This document shows positions 5,639 to 12,136 of a DNA stretch of 12,136 nucleotides, in pieces. Below the pieces are notes generated by a model. The model made no database searches. It saw nothing but the letters and a program-made list of their open reading frames with translations, and was not told the origin of the DNA. Positions within the stretch are counted from its first letter, which is position 1, and each line of letters begins with the position of its first letter. The DNA lies in assembly GCA_016214445.1 (NCBI GenBank), contig JACROM010000122.1, positions 1 through 12,136 of the forward strand, given 5' to 3'. The stretch is from Microcaldota archaeon. Lineage in GTDB: Archaea > Micrarchaeota > Micrarchaeia > Norongarragalinales > Norongarragalinaceae. The position numbers were made by a program, and so were the translations under genes.

Positions 5639-8272
5639 CTAACCCTTCTTCCCCCTCGCGAACTTCGGCGAGCCGCCGCCTTTCGCGCCAGCGCCCTTTA
5701 GGAGGTCAACTGCGTTCTGCTTGCTCTTTTCCGTTGTGGCCGCGACTATGGCGCCTTCCTTGTTCCACAAGACGCAATCCAATGTTTTGGCTATGGTGCT
5801 AGCAAGTATTTCTAACCCTTTCGCGTCGAACGGGACCTCGTGGGCTATGGTGGTTTTCTTCATCTTCAGAGCTTCGCCTACAAGTTTTTGGGCGTAAGCC
5901 TCGGCAGCGTTTCCTTGGAGTTTCTCCAAGTCCTTCTTGGCCTGCTTCCATTCCTCGAATATTCTCTTGACGCTTTGCGGCAGCTGCTCCTTGGATACGC
6001 TGAGTATCCCGCACGCTTCGTTCAAAATGTCCTCGTCTTTCTGTATCTGTTCGATGGCCTTGGGCCCAGCTTTGTATCTCAACCTTATCACTCCGTCCTG
6101 TATGTTTTCCACACCTGTAATCTTGATAAACCCGACTTCGCTTGTGTTGCCGACGTGCAAACCGCCGCAAGCCTCCACGTCCCAGTCCTTCACTTCCAAT
6201 ACCCTAAGGCGTTTGCCTATGGCGCAGCCTCCTTGGTACAACCGAAAACCGTACTCTTTCTCGGCTTCGCCGCGGTCGAGGTCCTTGAGGTAAACCGGCC
6301 GCGCCTCGCGCACTACCTCGTTCGCTGTTTTTTCCATTTCCTTTATCTGTTCGCGTGAGGGCTTCTCGAAGTGGGTGACGTCCACGTGCGCTTCGTCCGG
6401 TGTTTTGCTGGAGCCGTGCTGCCAAACGTGGTTGCCCAGCACTTTCCTGGCTGTAGCGATCATTATGTGAGTTGCGGTGTGGTGGCGTGAAATGCTTTCG
6501 CGCGCTGCCCAGTCGAGCTGCATCAAAACTTCACTGCCTTTCCTGAACTCGGATACGTCTTCCATGTAATGCAGGACAACTTCGCCCTGCTTCTGCACGT
6601 CGCTCACAGGCACGTTCTCTATCATTCCCAGGTCGGCGTGCTGGCCGCCTCCTTCGGGATAGAAGATCGTCCGGTCAAACACGAGTATTTTGAGCGCCGG
6701 CTCGACGTGAAGCACTTTCGCCTTGGCGTGTTTCGTGCCCTGCTCCAAGTAGTATAGTTGCTCAGTTGGCTCCAATGGCGGGAGGTCTATTGTCTTTTTC
6801 GCCTTTTTTTCGCCCGGCTCGCTTTTTTCCATGACGTGCCCTTCTGTGAGGCGCTGGTAGAACTCGGTCGGAACCTCCTTTACACCTACCCTTTCCAGAA
6901 GTTCAGGTGTCACGCCGTGGCTTTCGTACAGTGTAACCATTTTTTCGAGCGTGACTGGCTCTTTTTTCAGCAGCACCTCGCGGGCCAGTGAAGTGGCTTT
7001 TTTCACGGACTGCTCGTGCTTCCGGCGTTCTGCAGCGACAACCGCGTTCACGTTGTCTATATTTTCCCTCAATTCAGGAAATATCCCCTTCAGGTCGTCG
7101 GCGTGTATGGAAATGATCTGTTCGAGCTCGAAGTCGAAGTCGTACTCCTTCAGGAAAGCGAAAGCGCGCCTCAACAACACCCTCAGGTTGTAGCCTCCTG
7201 AAACATTGGAGGGCAGCGCTCCGTCCGCCAACGCGAACAATATGGCGCGGGAATGGTCGGCTATTGCGTACATGGCCTGCATGGGTGCTATGGTTTTTTC
7301 CATCTCCTCCAAACTAAGGTTCATCATTTCGGCTATCTTCATTTTCTCCTGCTTCATGTTCACTACGCTATCAACGTCCAGGCTAGCTGAAAGAGCGGCA
7401 TAACGCTCCATCAGTTCCGCGTCCTCGCTGAATCCGCTCTTGCGCCTCATTAGCGCCAGAGGTTTCGGGAAAACCGCATCGTACGCGGTCGAGGTTCCGT
7501 TGTAGAACCACAGAAGGCGCTCAAAACCCCAGCCCACGTCTATCACTTTCATGTCCAGTTCCTCGAAGCCCTGGCCTGCTGCCCTGTATTGCATGAACAC
7601 GCTGTTCACCAGCTCAAGGCCGCGCGAGAACGACTCCATGGAAGGCCCGAAGGCGGAGAAGTCCGGCATGTTCCACACATCTTCGCCGTAGACGAGCTCG
7701 CTTTTAGGCACTTTGAGCACTTTAGTGAGGAAGTCGAAGTTGTACTGCAGGCACTCGTCCTTCCAATAACCTTCCTTGGGGTGGTTGAAGGAGTGCTGGC
7801 CTGCCATCATGAAACAGGAAAAGTGTCTTCCCGTGATTCCTATGTTTGCCAAGTCGGGAAAGCGCAGGCACATCTGCGGGACCATGAGCGGGTTGGCCGG
7901 GTACTCGAAAACGACCTTGCCCTGCTCCAAGCGTTGGAAGTCCACTATGCTTGCTATGGTGAACGGCAGGTCTTCGCGCCACCTGCTCAGCACCGGGTAT
8001 CTTGGTATGACCTCGTGGCCGTTGTCCTGCCAGAATTCCGCGAACTTCTTCCAGAAGGAAGAGTACGTTTCCTCCCGCTTTTCCTTCCTGAAGAAGGAGT
8101 AGGGCTCGTGAACTGAATCGCCGCACGTGTCGCGTGGGGTAGCAGACCAGAAGCCTTTGCCGCATTCCTTGCAGGTGTGCCGCTCAAAGCCTTCGTTCTC
8201 GAACAACGGGACCTTGTAGTAGGTGTTGTAGTCGTTGGCGAAAGTCTGCTTGAGCTTCTTCTTCGAGAGCAT
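5639..8272 (-). CDS. alaS: Alanyl-tRNA synthetase, archaeal type
   Basis: This class II synthetase charges tRNA-Ala and hydrolyses Ser-tRNA-Ala and Gly-tRNA-Ala. The 877 residues start with the archaeal N-terminal extension and zinc finger: CKECGKGFW (Cys34, Cys37) and CGDSVHEPYSFF (Cys50, with His55 where Cys is usual). The catalytic domain follows, with IASIVDFQRLEQG, GITGRHFSCF and a G-ER motif in VGWGFERLLWFYNG. The editing domain carries HHTATHIMIA (HxxxH) and CGGLHVGNTSEVG (Cys and His of the zinc site). The C-terminal domain is short and ends in a glycine motif, KGGGSPKFARG. Length fits the archaeal family. The ATG at 8270-8272 lies about 29 bp from a TATA-like box shared with the divergent AMP phosphorylase gene. 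No frame damage is seen, in contrast to the two genes behind it. Confidence 0.97.
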   Translation of the reverse strand: MLSKKKLKQTFANDYNTYYKVPLFENEGFERHTCKECGKGFWSATPRDTCGDSVHEPYSFFRKEKREETYSSFWKKFAEFWQDNGHEVIPRYPVLSRWREDLPFTIASIVDFQRLEQGKVVFEYPANPLMVPQMCLRFPDLANIGITGRHFSCFMMAGQHSFNHPKEGYWKDECLQYNFDFLTKVLKVPKSELVYGEDVWNMPDFSAFGPSMESFSRGLELVNSVFMQYRAAGQGFEELDMKVIDVGWGFERLLWFYNGTSTAYDAVFPKPLALMRRKSGFSEDAELMERYAALSASLDVDSVVNMKQEKMKIAEMMNLSLEEMEKTIAPMQAMYAIADHSRAILFALADGALPSNVSGGYNLRVLLRRAFAFLKEYDFDFELEQIISIHADDLKGIFPELRENIDNVNAVVAAERRKHEQSVKKATSLAREVLLKKEPVTLEKMVTLYESHGVTPELLERVGVKEVPTEFYQRLTEGHVMEKSEPGEKKAKKTIDLPPLEPTEQLYYLEQGTKHAKAKVLHVEPALKILVFDRTIFYPEGGGQHADLGMIENVPVSDVQKQGEVVLHYMEDVSEFRKGSEVLMQLDWAARESISRHHTATHIMIATARKVLGNHVWQHGSSKTPDEAHVDVTHFEKPSREQIKEMEKTANEVVREARPVYLKDLDRGEAEKEYGFRLYQGGCAIGKRLRVLEVKDWDVEACGGLHVGNTSEVGFIKITGVENIQDGVIRLRYKAGPKAIEQIQKDEDILNEACGILSVSKEQLPQSVKRIFEEWKQAKKDLEKLQGNAAEAYAQKLVGEALKMKKTTIAHEVPFDAKGLEILASTIAKTLDCVLWNKEGAIVAATTEKSKQNAVDLLKGAGAKGGGSPKFARGKKG

Positions 8273-8295
8273 AGGATACTCTTTCCAAGCGACAG

Positions 8296-8305
8296 CTATT
8301 TAATC
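8296..8305. promoter_or_regulatory. Shared bidirectional TATA-like box (alaS / AMP phosphorylase)
   Basis: CTATTTAATC, with TTAA at 8300-8303, is the only clear A/T box in the 54-bp divergent intergenic region. It is about 25 bp before the plus-strand ATG (8327) and about 29 bp before the minus-strand ATG (8272). Read on either strand it looks like a TATA box at leaderless spacing. Confidence 0.55.
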
Positions 8306-8326
8306 TTGGCTTCAGTGCTACGTAAC

Positions 8327-9877
8327 ATGCACCTGCCGTTCAAAGCAAAAGTTTTCGACATAGAACAGGGCCAGCACGAGATAGTGCTGAACGAGAATGA
8401 AGCGAATCGGCTCGAAATCGAAATCCAGGACCGCGTTGTGGTTACCAAGGGGAAGAAGAGCCTGGTTGCGATAGCGGACCACTCCTTCCACCTCGTAAGC
8501 GATAAGGAAATAGGGGTGTTCTGGGAGGTCGCCCAGGAGCTCGGGATAAAGAACGGCGACCGTGTTTTCCTCGGTCACGCCGAGCGCCCGTCTTCACTTG
8601 ACTCCATACGCAAGAAGCTGGACGGCCAGCCCCTTAACCGCGCCGAGATAGGCGAGATAATTGCGGACCTCATGGAGCAAAAACTCTCGAATGCCGAGCT
8701 TTCCGCTTTCATCGCTGCGGTATACGCGAGGGGCATGCAGGTGGAGGAAACCAAGGCGCTTACCGAGGCAATCTACAAGAGCGGCGAAGTGCTGTCGTTC
8801 AAGAAAGGGCCCGTATGTTCGGAACACTCCATTGGCGGAGTGGCAGGAGACCGCACTTCCATGGTTTTCGTGCCCATAATGGCCTCGCTCGACATAGTCA
8901 TACCGAAAACATGCAGCAGGGCAATAAGCTCCGCCTCTGGAAGCGCGGACGTCATGGAGCTATTCGCGCCTGTTTCCCTTACAGCCCAGCAAATGAAGAA
9001 GGTTGTGGACAAGACAAACGGCGCCATAGTGTGGGGCGGCGCAGTCAACATGGCGGCTGCAGACGACAAGCTCATACGCATACGTCACCCCCTCCGTTTG
9101 GACCCGAGGCCGCTGCTGCTGTCGAGCATATTGGCCAAGAAGAAAGCCGAAGGGGCGAACTACGTCTTATTGGATATCCCTACTGGCGCGGGCGCCAAGA
9201 TGGCGAGCATGGAGGAAGCGCACTCGCTTGCAAAGGAGTTCAACGCCCTTGGTTCCTATATGGACATGCACGTGGAGTGCACCATAACCGACGGCTCCGA
9301 GCCATTGATGCACTGCATCGGTCCCTCGCTTGAAGCGAAAGCGGTTCTGGAAACGTTGATGGGCAAAGGCGAAAAGGGTTTGGCGGAAAAGGCAACGCAC
9401 ATGGCAGGGGTTGCGTTGGCTGCTTTGCGCGGAATAACCTACGAGGAAGGCTGTTCCATTGCTTCCCACCGCTTGCAAGACGGCTTGGCCCTGAAAAAGT
9501 TCCGCGAAATAATAGCGGCCCAGGGCGGCAACCCTAATGTGAAGCCGTCAGACCTGAAGCTCGGCAAGTACAGGAAGGTCGTATTTTCGAAGGAAGAAGG
9601 GAAGATAGAGCACGTCGACAACAAGGCGCTTTCGCGCATAGTGCGGGCGCTTGGCGCACCTGAAGACGCGCAAGGCGGTATGGTTTTGAAGGCGATGAAA
9701 GGCGACTACGTCAAGAAAGGCGACCCGCTGTTCGAATTGTACGCGTCATCGAAGGAAAAACTCGGCATCGGCCTCTTGAAACTCGAGAAGTATTACCCGG
9801 TTTCAATCGGCAAAGTCATACTTGATGTCGTGCGCGAGGAAGGCTTCCACTACATGAAGAAAAAAAGGAAATGCTGA
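8327..9877 (+). CDS. deoA: AMP phosphorylase (archaeal DeoA-like)
   Basis: By family this enzyme splits AMP (and CMP, UMP) with phosphate to give the base and ribose-1,5-bisphosphate, which an isomerase and type III RuBisCO turn into 3-phosphoglycerate. Those partners are not in this window. The 516-residue protein has an N-terminal beta-rich domain (residues about 1-85), which separates archaeal AMP phosphorylases from bacterial thymidine phosphorylases. The nucleoside phosphorylase core follows, with EHSIGGVAGDRTSMV (about 166-180), the phosphate-binding region KTCSRAISSASGSADVMELF (about 195-214), and a C-terminal domain ending in the lipoyl-like KGDYVKKGDPLFELYA. Upstream in-frame codons lie inside the alaS gene, so I choose ATG 8327, about 25 bp after the TATA-like box. 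It converges on rsmA with 3 bp between stops. Confidence 0.93.
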   Translation: MHLPFKAKVFDIEQGQHEIVLNENEANRLEIEIQDRVVVTKGKKSLVAIADHSFHLVSDKEIGVFWEVAQELGIKNGDRVFLGHAERPSSLDSIRKKLDGQPLNRAEIGEIIADLMEQKLSNAELSAFIAAVYARGMQVEETKALTEAIYKSGEVLSFKKGPVCSEHSIGGVAGDRTSMVFVPIMASLDIVIPKTCSRAISSASGSADVMELFAPVSLTAQQMKKVVDKTNGAIVWGGAVNMAAADDKLIRIRHPLRLDPRPLLLSSILAKKKAEGANYVLLDIPTGAGAKMASMEEAHSLAKEFNALGSYMDMHVECTITDGSEPLMHCIGPSLEAKAVLETLMGKGEKGLAEKATHMAGVALAALRGITYEEGCSIASHRLQDGLALKKFREIIAAQGGNPNVKPSDLKLGKYRKVVFSKEEGKIEHVDNKALSRIVRALGAPEDAQGGMVLKAMKGDYVKKGDPLFELYASSKEKLGIGLLKLEKYYPVSIGKVILDVVREEGFHYMKKKRKC

Positions 9878-9880
9878 AAA

Positions 9881-10669
9881 TTAGCGCTTCATGCTTTTGC
9901 TCAAACAGTTGGCCGCCGTCGTTTTGCCAAGAACGATGGCTTCGCTCAAACTCACCAGTTCTTCAAGAGTTAGGTCGCGCACGCGCTTTTCCGAAAAAGG
10001 CAGCTCCGCTTTTTTCGCCTCTTCCTTGGTCATCCCGAGAGCTTTCGCGGAGTGCCTGAACGCGTTCCTGACTGTCTGGTTCTTGTGGGAAAACAAGGCG
10101 CGGACAAGCTCCTCATCCATTTTCAGCGGCTTCTTCGGCTTCAAGTGTATTACTGCCGAGTCCACTTCCGGAATCGGGTGAAACGAGAACTTTGGAATGT
10201 CCTTCCCTTTTTCCACTTCCGCCTTGCTCTGGGCGGACACGCTCAAACGCCCCCACTGTTTGGTTCCCGGATTAGCGACGATGCGGTCCGCGAACTCCTT
10301 CTGAACCACGAAAAGCGTTTCTGTTTTCGCTTCCAAAGCTTTGAACACCAGAAAAGACGACAGGTAATACGGGATGCTGCCGATTATGATGTCGAAGTTG
10401 CGGAAAGCGTAGCTGCGCGCGTCGTCCACGAAAACCTCCGCGTTGTCGTAGTCTTCGACGCGTTCTTTTGCTTTCTCCGCAACTTCCGGGTCGATTTCCA
10501 ACGCCACCAATCTTTTGGGTTTCCTCGCCGCAATTGCTTCCGTGACTACTCCTGTTCCCGCGCCTATCTCTAAAACCTTCCTTCCCTTGATCTCTGCCAT
10601 GTCCAGGAAGTCCGAGATGGCCTGCCTGTCCAGGAGGAAGTTCTGGCCCAGGCGCTTTTTGGGTTTCAT
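9881..10669 (-). CDS. rsmA: rRNA small subunit adenine dimethyltransferase (KsgA/Dim1)
   Basis: This enzyme uses S-adenosylmethionine to dimethylate two adjacent adenines in the 3' terminal helix of 16S rRNA, late in 30S assembly. With the start at 10669 it has 262 residues, near the family length. It shows KKRLGQNFLLD (4-14), the SAM motif LEIGAGTGVVTEA (33-45), the acidic EID at 58-60, GSIPYYLSS (97-105), VVQKEFADRIVA and FSFHPIPEVDSAV. The family motif NxPY is SIPY here (Ser98 in place of Asn), which is worth noting. Start choice: an in-frame start at 10771 would add 34 unlike residues. The ATG at 10667-10669 begins the conserved part and lies 28 bp after an A/T box (10694-10701). It converges with the AMP phosphorylase gene. 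Confidence 0.93.
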   Translation of the reverse strand: MKPKKRLGQNFLLDRQAISDFLDMAEIKGRKVLEIGAGTGVVTEAIAARKPKRLVALEIDPEVAEKAKERVEDYDNAEVFVDDARSYAFRNFDIIIGSIPYYLSSFLVFKALEAKTETLFVVQKEFADRIVANPGTKQWGRLSVSAQSKAEVEKGKDIPKFSFHPIPEVDSAVIHLKPKKPLKMDEELVRALFSHKNQTVRNAFRHSAKALGMTKEEAKKAELPFSEKRVRDLTLEELVSLSEAIVLGKTTAANCLSKSMKR

Positions 10670-10693
10670 GTCAGAAGGATTTGGCTGGCCGGG

Positions 10694-10701
10694 TATTATT
10701 T
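10694..10701 (-). promoter_or_regulatory. TATA-like box for rsmA
   Basis: On the minus strand the sequence is AAATAATA, centred about 28 bp before the ATG at 10669. The spacing supports the shorter rsmA start and a leaderless transcript. Confidence 0.5.
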
Positions 10702-10825
10702 GTCTTGCGGTAGGTGGATAAACCAAATGAACCTCGCCGCCTTCTCCTTTTCCTTTCGTTGTTCGCTTCAACCCCTTTCCTAAGTCCTTCCCCGTTTTAA
10801 GGTTGGGGGGTTAGTTCGTGCATAG

Positions 10826-11392
10826 TTATTGAGAACGGAGAACCGAATACGCGTTGTCACGTAAATATTTCATGTGGTTACGGATGTCCCGTTTAGCTGT
10901 CTCAAGCATGTCTGGGTTCCGAAGGTCTTCTTGCCTATAGAGTCCTCCGCAGCGATCGGTGGAATAGGCTAAAAGTATTCTTACTGCTTGTCTGACTCTT
11001 TTTTGGGGTATGAGATGAACGATTAGATTGGTGCTAACACCTTTGACGCATTCGGTGCCGTACTCTCCGTAGGCGTGGATTTTAATTTCGTTGGGGTTGA
11101 AGCCGATTTTGGTTATCTTTGCGTTTAGGTTGTCGAGGGAGGTGTCTTTTATAACGCGGTGCTCGCCTAGTTTTTCTTTCGCGTAAGTTAATAGCTCATC
11201 AATAGCGCCATAGTCTGGTCCGCCCAAGCAACCGAGCGGAGGTTCAAAGACAAGGTAGTGATGCTTGTTCTTTGCAATTGAGTCTATACGCTTTTTCCAC
11301 AACTGCATTTTTTCCTCTCGTTGGCTTGTAGTGTAAAATGGGTGCACTAATAAATCAAGGTGTCTTATTTGTCCGGCGGCCATTTTTTTCAC
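10826..11392 (-). CDS. Unknown protein, 188 residues
   Basis: I do not recognise this family. It reads as a cytosolic alpha/beta protein: RHLDLLVHPFYTT (residues about 10-22), HHYLVFEPPLGCLGGPDYGA (about 44-63), IKIHAYGEYGTECVKGVSTN (about 103-122), RILLAYSTDRCGGLY, and a helical charged C-terminus. The His, Glu, Cys and Gly-rich turns in several short blocks suggest an enzyme active site or metal site, but none matches a motif I can name. No signal peptide or membrane segment is seen. The start is GTG 11392, with ATG 11383 (three codons on) as an alternative; the A/T box at 11414-11422 is 26 bp before the GTG. It ends 157 bp before rsmA, which has its own promoter signal, so an operon is not required. 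Confidence 0.75.
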   Translation of the reverse strand: MKKMAAGQIRHLDLLVHPFYTTSQREEKMQLWKKRIDSIAKNKHHYLVFEPPLGCLGGPDYGAIDELLTYAKEKLGEHRVIKDTSLDNLNAKITKIGFNPNEIKIHAYGEYGTECVKGVSTNLIVHLIPQKRVRQAVRILLAYSTDRCGGLYRQEDLRNPDMLETAKRDIRNHMKYLRDNAYSVLRSQ

Positions 11393-11655
11393 CGAAAAAG
11401 AATGAATCTGCTGTCTTTTAACGACTTTCTCGGAGGTTGAAATCTTCTATTGGTAAGCGGTTAGTTTTGTTGGCAGACCGAAAAGCGTAAATTCTCGATT
11501 TTCTTGTTTTCGGTAGCTTCGTTTTTCCAAACCGGCGTGCCGTTTTCCCAAGGCGGTTGGCTGTGCCGCGAATGCGATGAGAAAACTTTCGGCTAATCTT
11601 CTCTCGTTTTGTTTTTTTGGGCCAACCTGCGGTAGGGTGACCCTAAAAAACAAAA
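11393..11655. other. Intergenic region, mostly unexplained
   Basis: Apart from the A/T box at its left end, I see no supported gene here. A 68-codon minus-strand reading frame (11447-11653) starts with TTG, has no promoter or ribosome-binding signal and resembles no family, so I do not call it. A pair GGTTGGC and GCCAACC near 11554 and 11619 could form a stem; no tRNA or known RNA was recognised. Confidence 0.4.
11414..11422 (-). promoter_or_regulatory. TATA-like box for the 188-residue protein gene
   Basis: GTTAAAAGA on the minus strand is centred about 26 bp before the GTG at 11392. This spacing supports the longer start and a leaderless transcript. Confidence 0.45.
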
Positions 11656-11665
11656 GATTTAAATA
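11656..11665 (+). promoter_or_regulatory. TATA-like box for the truncated ATPase gene
   Basis: GATTTAAATA lies about 42 bp before the GTG at 11703, so a transcript would start near 11686 and carry a short leader. This differs from the leaderless spacing of the other genes here. Confidence 0.5.
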
Positions 11666-11666
11666 G

Positions 11667-11682
11667 ATTACTTTAAAGTAAT
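11667..11682. promoter_or_regulatory. 16-bp perfect palindrome, candidate operator
   Basis: ATTACTTTAAAGTAAT is a perfect palindrome placed between the TATA-like box and the expected transcription start of the ATPase gene. A dimeric regulator bound there would block polymerase. The inner TTTAAA could alternatively be the TATA box itself. Confidence 0.45.
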
Positions 11683-11688
11683 ATAATC

Positions 11689-11694
11689 GGAGGT
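11689..11694 (+). promoter_or_regulatory. Shine-Dalgarno sequence deciding the GTG start at 11703
   Basis: GGAGGT ends 8 nt before GTG 11703. It is the only strong ribosome-binding site I see in the window and supports this start. Confidence 0.7.
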
Positions 11695-11702
11695 AATGTG
11701 TT

Positions 11703-12017
11703 GTGCGGTTTGTGGATAGGGCGGACGAAATTAATGTTTTTGAGGACGAATTCGCTCAAGTAAACAAGCGCGCTTCCTTGGCGGTTGTGTACGGGCGAAG
11801 AAGAATCGGAAAAACCGAGTTAATCAAAAAATTCGCGTCAAACAAGCCACACGTCTACTTTCTTGCGACCTTGCAATCCAAGGAAGACGTAATCGCGAAT
11901 TTTTCCCGTAAAGCCGCGGAATTCTTCAACGACACCGCAACCTTGGGTAACCCGCACACTACTTGGGCTGGGTTTTTTGGGTATTTGGAACGTGAACCTA
12001 ATCTATCGCATTTGTGA
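11703..12017 (+). pseudogene. Archaeal AAA-type ATPase (P-loop), truncated
   Basis: The 104 residues match the start of the archaeal ATPase family (MRFVDRADEINVFEDEF, then VVYGRRRIGKTELIKKFA with the Walker A core GRRRIGKTE at about 31-39, then HVYFLATLQSKEDVIANFS). Such proteins usually run to around 400 residues or more, with Walker B (IDE) soon after the segment equivalent to TWAGFFGYLEREPN. Here the frame ends at LSHL and a stop, before any Walker B, so the product could not hydrolyse ATP. Upstream signals (TATA-like box, palindrome, GGAGGT) look intact. The break falls where a minus-strand reading frame ends (11998), which suggests a foreign insertion rather than a point mutation. The distal part, if it exists, is outside the window. 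Confidence 0.72.
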
Positions 12018-12136
12018 GTTTACGTCTATAAAGACGTTGCAGTAAGACTCGTTTCACCTCGTGAAGTGAATCACGGATTTTTTCAACCGCCTTACGCATA
12101 GTCCAAGCGGCGTTCGACAATCCTCTAAGAGAACGC
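11998..12136 (-). CDS. C-terminus of an unknown protein entering from the right edge (partial)
   Basis: On the minus strand a frame open from the window edge gives about 45 residues: RSLRGLSNAAWTMRKAVEKI and onward, ending KLTNAID at a TAG (11998-12000). The composition (charged amphipathic helix, LHEVKRVLLQRLYRRK) looks protein-like, but an open frame of this length can occur by chance. It overlaps the last codons of the truncated ATPase on the other strand, so it may be the end of a mobile-element gene inserted there. A 6-bp stem with 4-nt loop (12022-12037) lies within it. Its family cannot be named. Confidence 0.35.
   Translation of the reverse strand, partial: RSLRGLSNAAWTMRKAVEKIRDSLHEVKRVLLQRLYRRKLTNAID

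Noticed and set aside
8177-8326. A longer start for AMP phosphorylase at 8177
   Set aside because: The extra 50 codons lie over the 5' end of alaS and the shared promoter, and they do not resemble the family; ATG 8327 fits the TATA-like spacing.
10670-10771. A longer rsmA start at 10771
   Set aside because: The 34 extra residues lack family similarity and contain the A/T box that suits the ATG at 10669.
11447-11653. A 68-residue minus-strand protein
   Set aside because: TTG start, no promoter or ribosome-binding signal, biased composition and no recognisable family.
1-12136. CRISPR array or phage defence cluster
   Set aside because: No regularly spaced direct repeats and no cas-like proteins were seen; the only defence-related item is the MazEF-like pair.

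Overview
The window reads as archaeal chromosome, possibly from a DPANN or early-branching euryarchaeal lineage. The grounds are an ADP-dependent sugar kinase, an archaeal-type alanyl-tRNA synthetase with an N-terminal zinc finger, an archaeal AMP phosphorylase and a KsgA/Dim1 methylase. In addition, several genes have an A/T-rich TATA-like box about 25-30 bp before the start codon with no room for a leader, the pattern of archaeal leaderless transcripts. Genes are tightly packed on both strands. The lineage below domain level is not determined.

Layout. 3-842: 3' part of an ADP-dependent glucokinase/phosphofructokinase (+). 877-1530: serine O-acetyltransferase (+). 1517-2122: unknown gene on the minus strand, split by a 78-bp insertion. 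2186-3727: cysteinyl-tRNA synthetase (+). 3884-4484: AbrB/MazE antitoxin and MazF/PemK toxin pair (+). 4481-5133: minus-strand gene with a one-base frameshift, possibly a compact M14-like zinc hydrolase. 5138-5632: minus-strand helix-turn-helix gene, split by a second copy of the same insertion. 5639-8272: alaS (-). 8327-9877: AMP phosphorylase (+), divergent from alaS over a shared TATA-like box. 9881-10669: rsmA/ksgA (-). 10826-11392: unknown gene (-). 11703-12017: truncated archaeal ATPase (+), abutting the end of a minus-strand ORF that leaves the window.

The main discovery is a pair of identical short inverted-repeat elements (MITE-like, 78 bp plus an apparent 3-bp ATA/TAT duplication) at 1895-1972 and 5259-5336, in opposite orientation. 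Each lies inside a minus-strand protein gene. Removing 81 bp from each locus restores one continuous reading frame, and in the second case rebuilds a recognisable helix-turn-helix. The 86-bp identity (1890-1975 versus 5256-5341) therefore comes from recent transposition, not from an ancient inversion. The gene after the second broken gene also carries a frameshift, so the short operon alaS / HTH gene / hydrolase-like gene seems to be decaying behind an intact alaS. The right edge holds a second disruption, a P-loop ATPase cut to 104 residues.

Functionally the intact genes are housekeeping: sugar phosphorylation with ADP, cysteine precursor synthesis next to Cys-tRNA charging, Ala-tRNA charging, AMP salvage and small-subunit rRNA dimethylation. 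A toxin-antitoxin pair and mobile-element scars lie between them.
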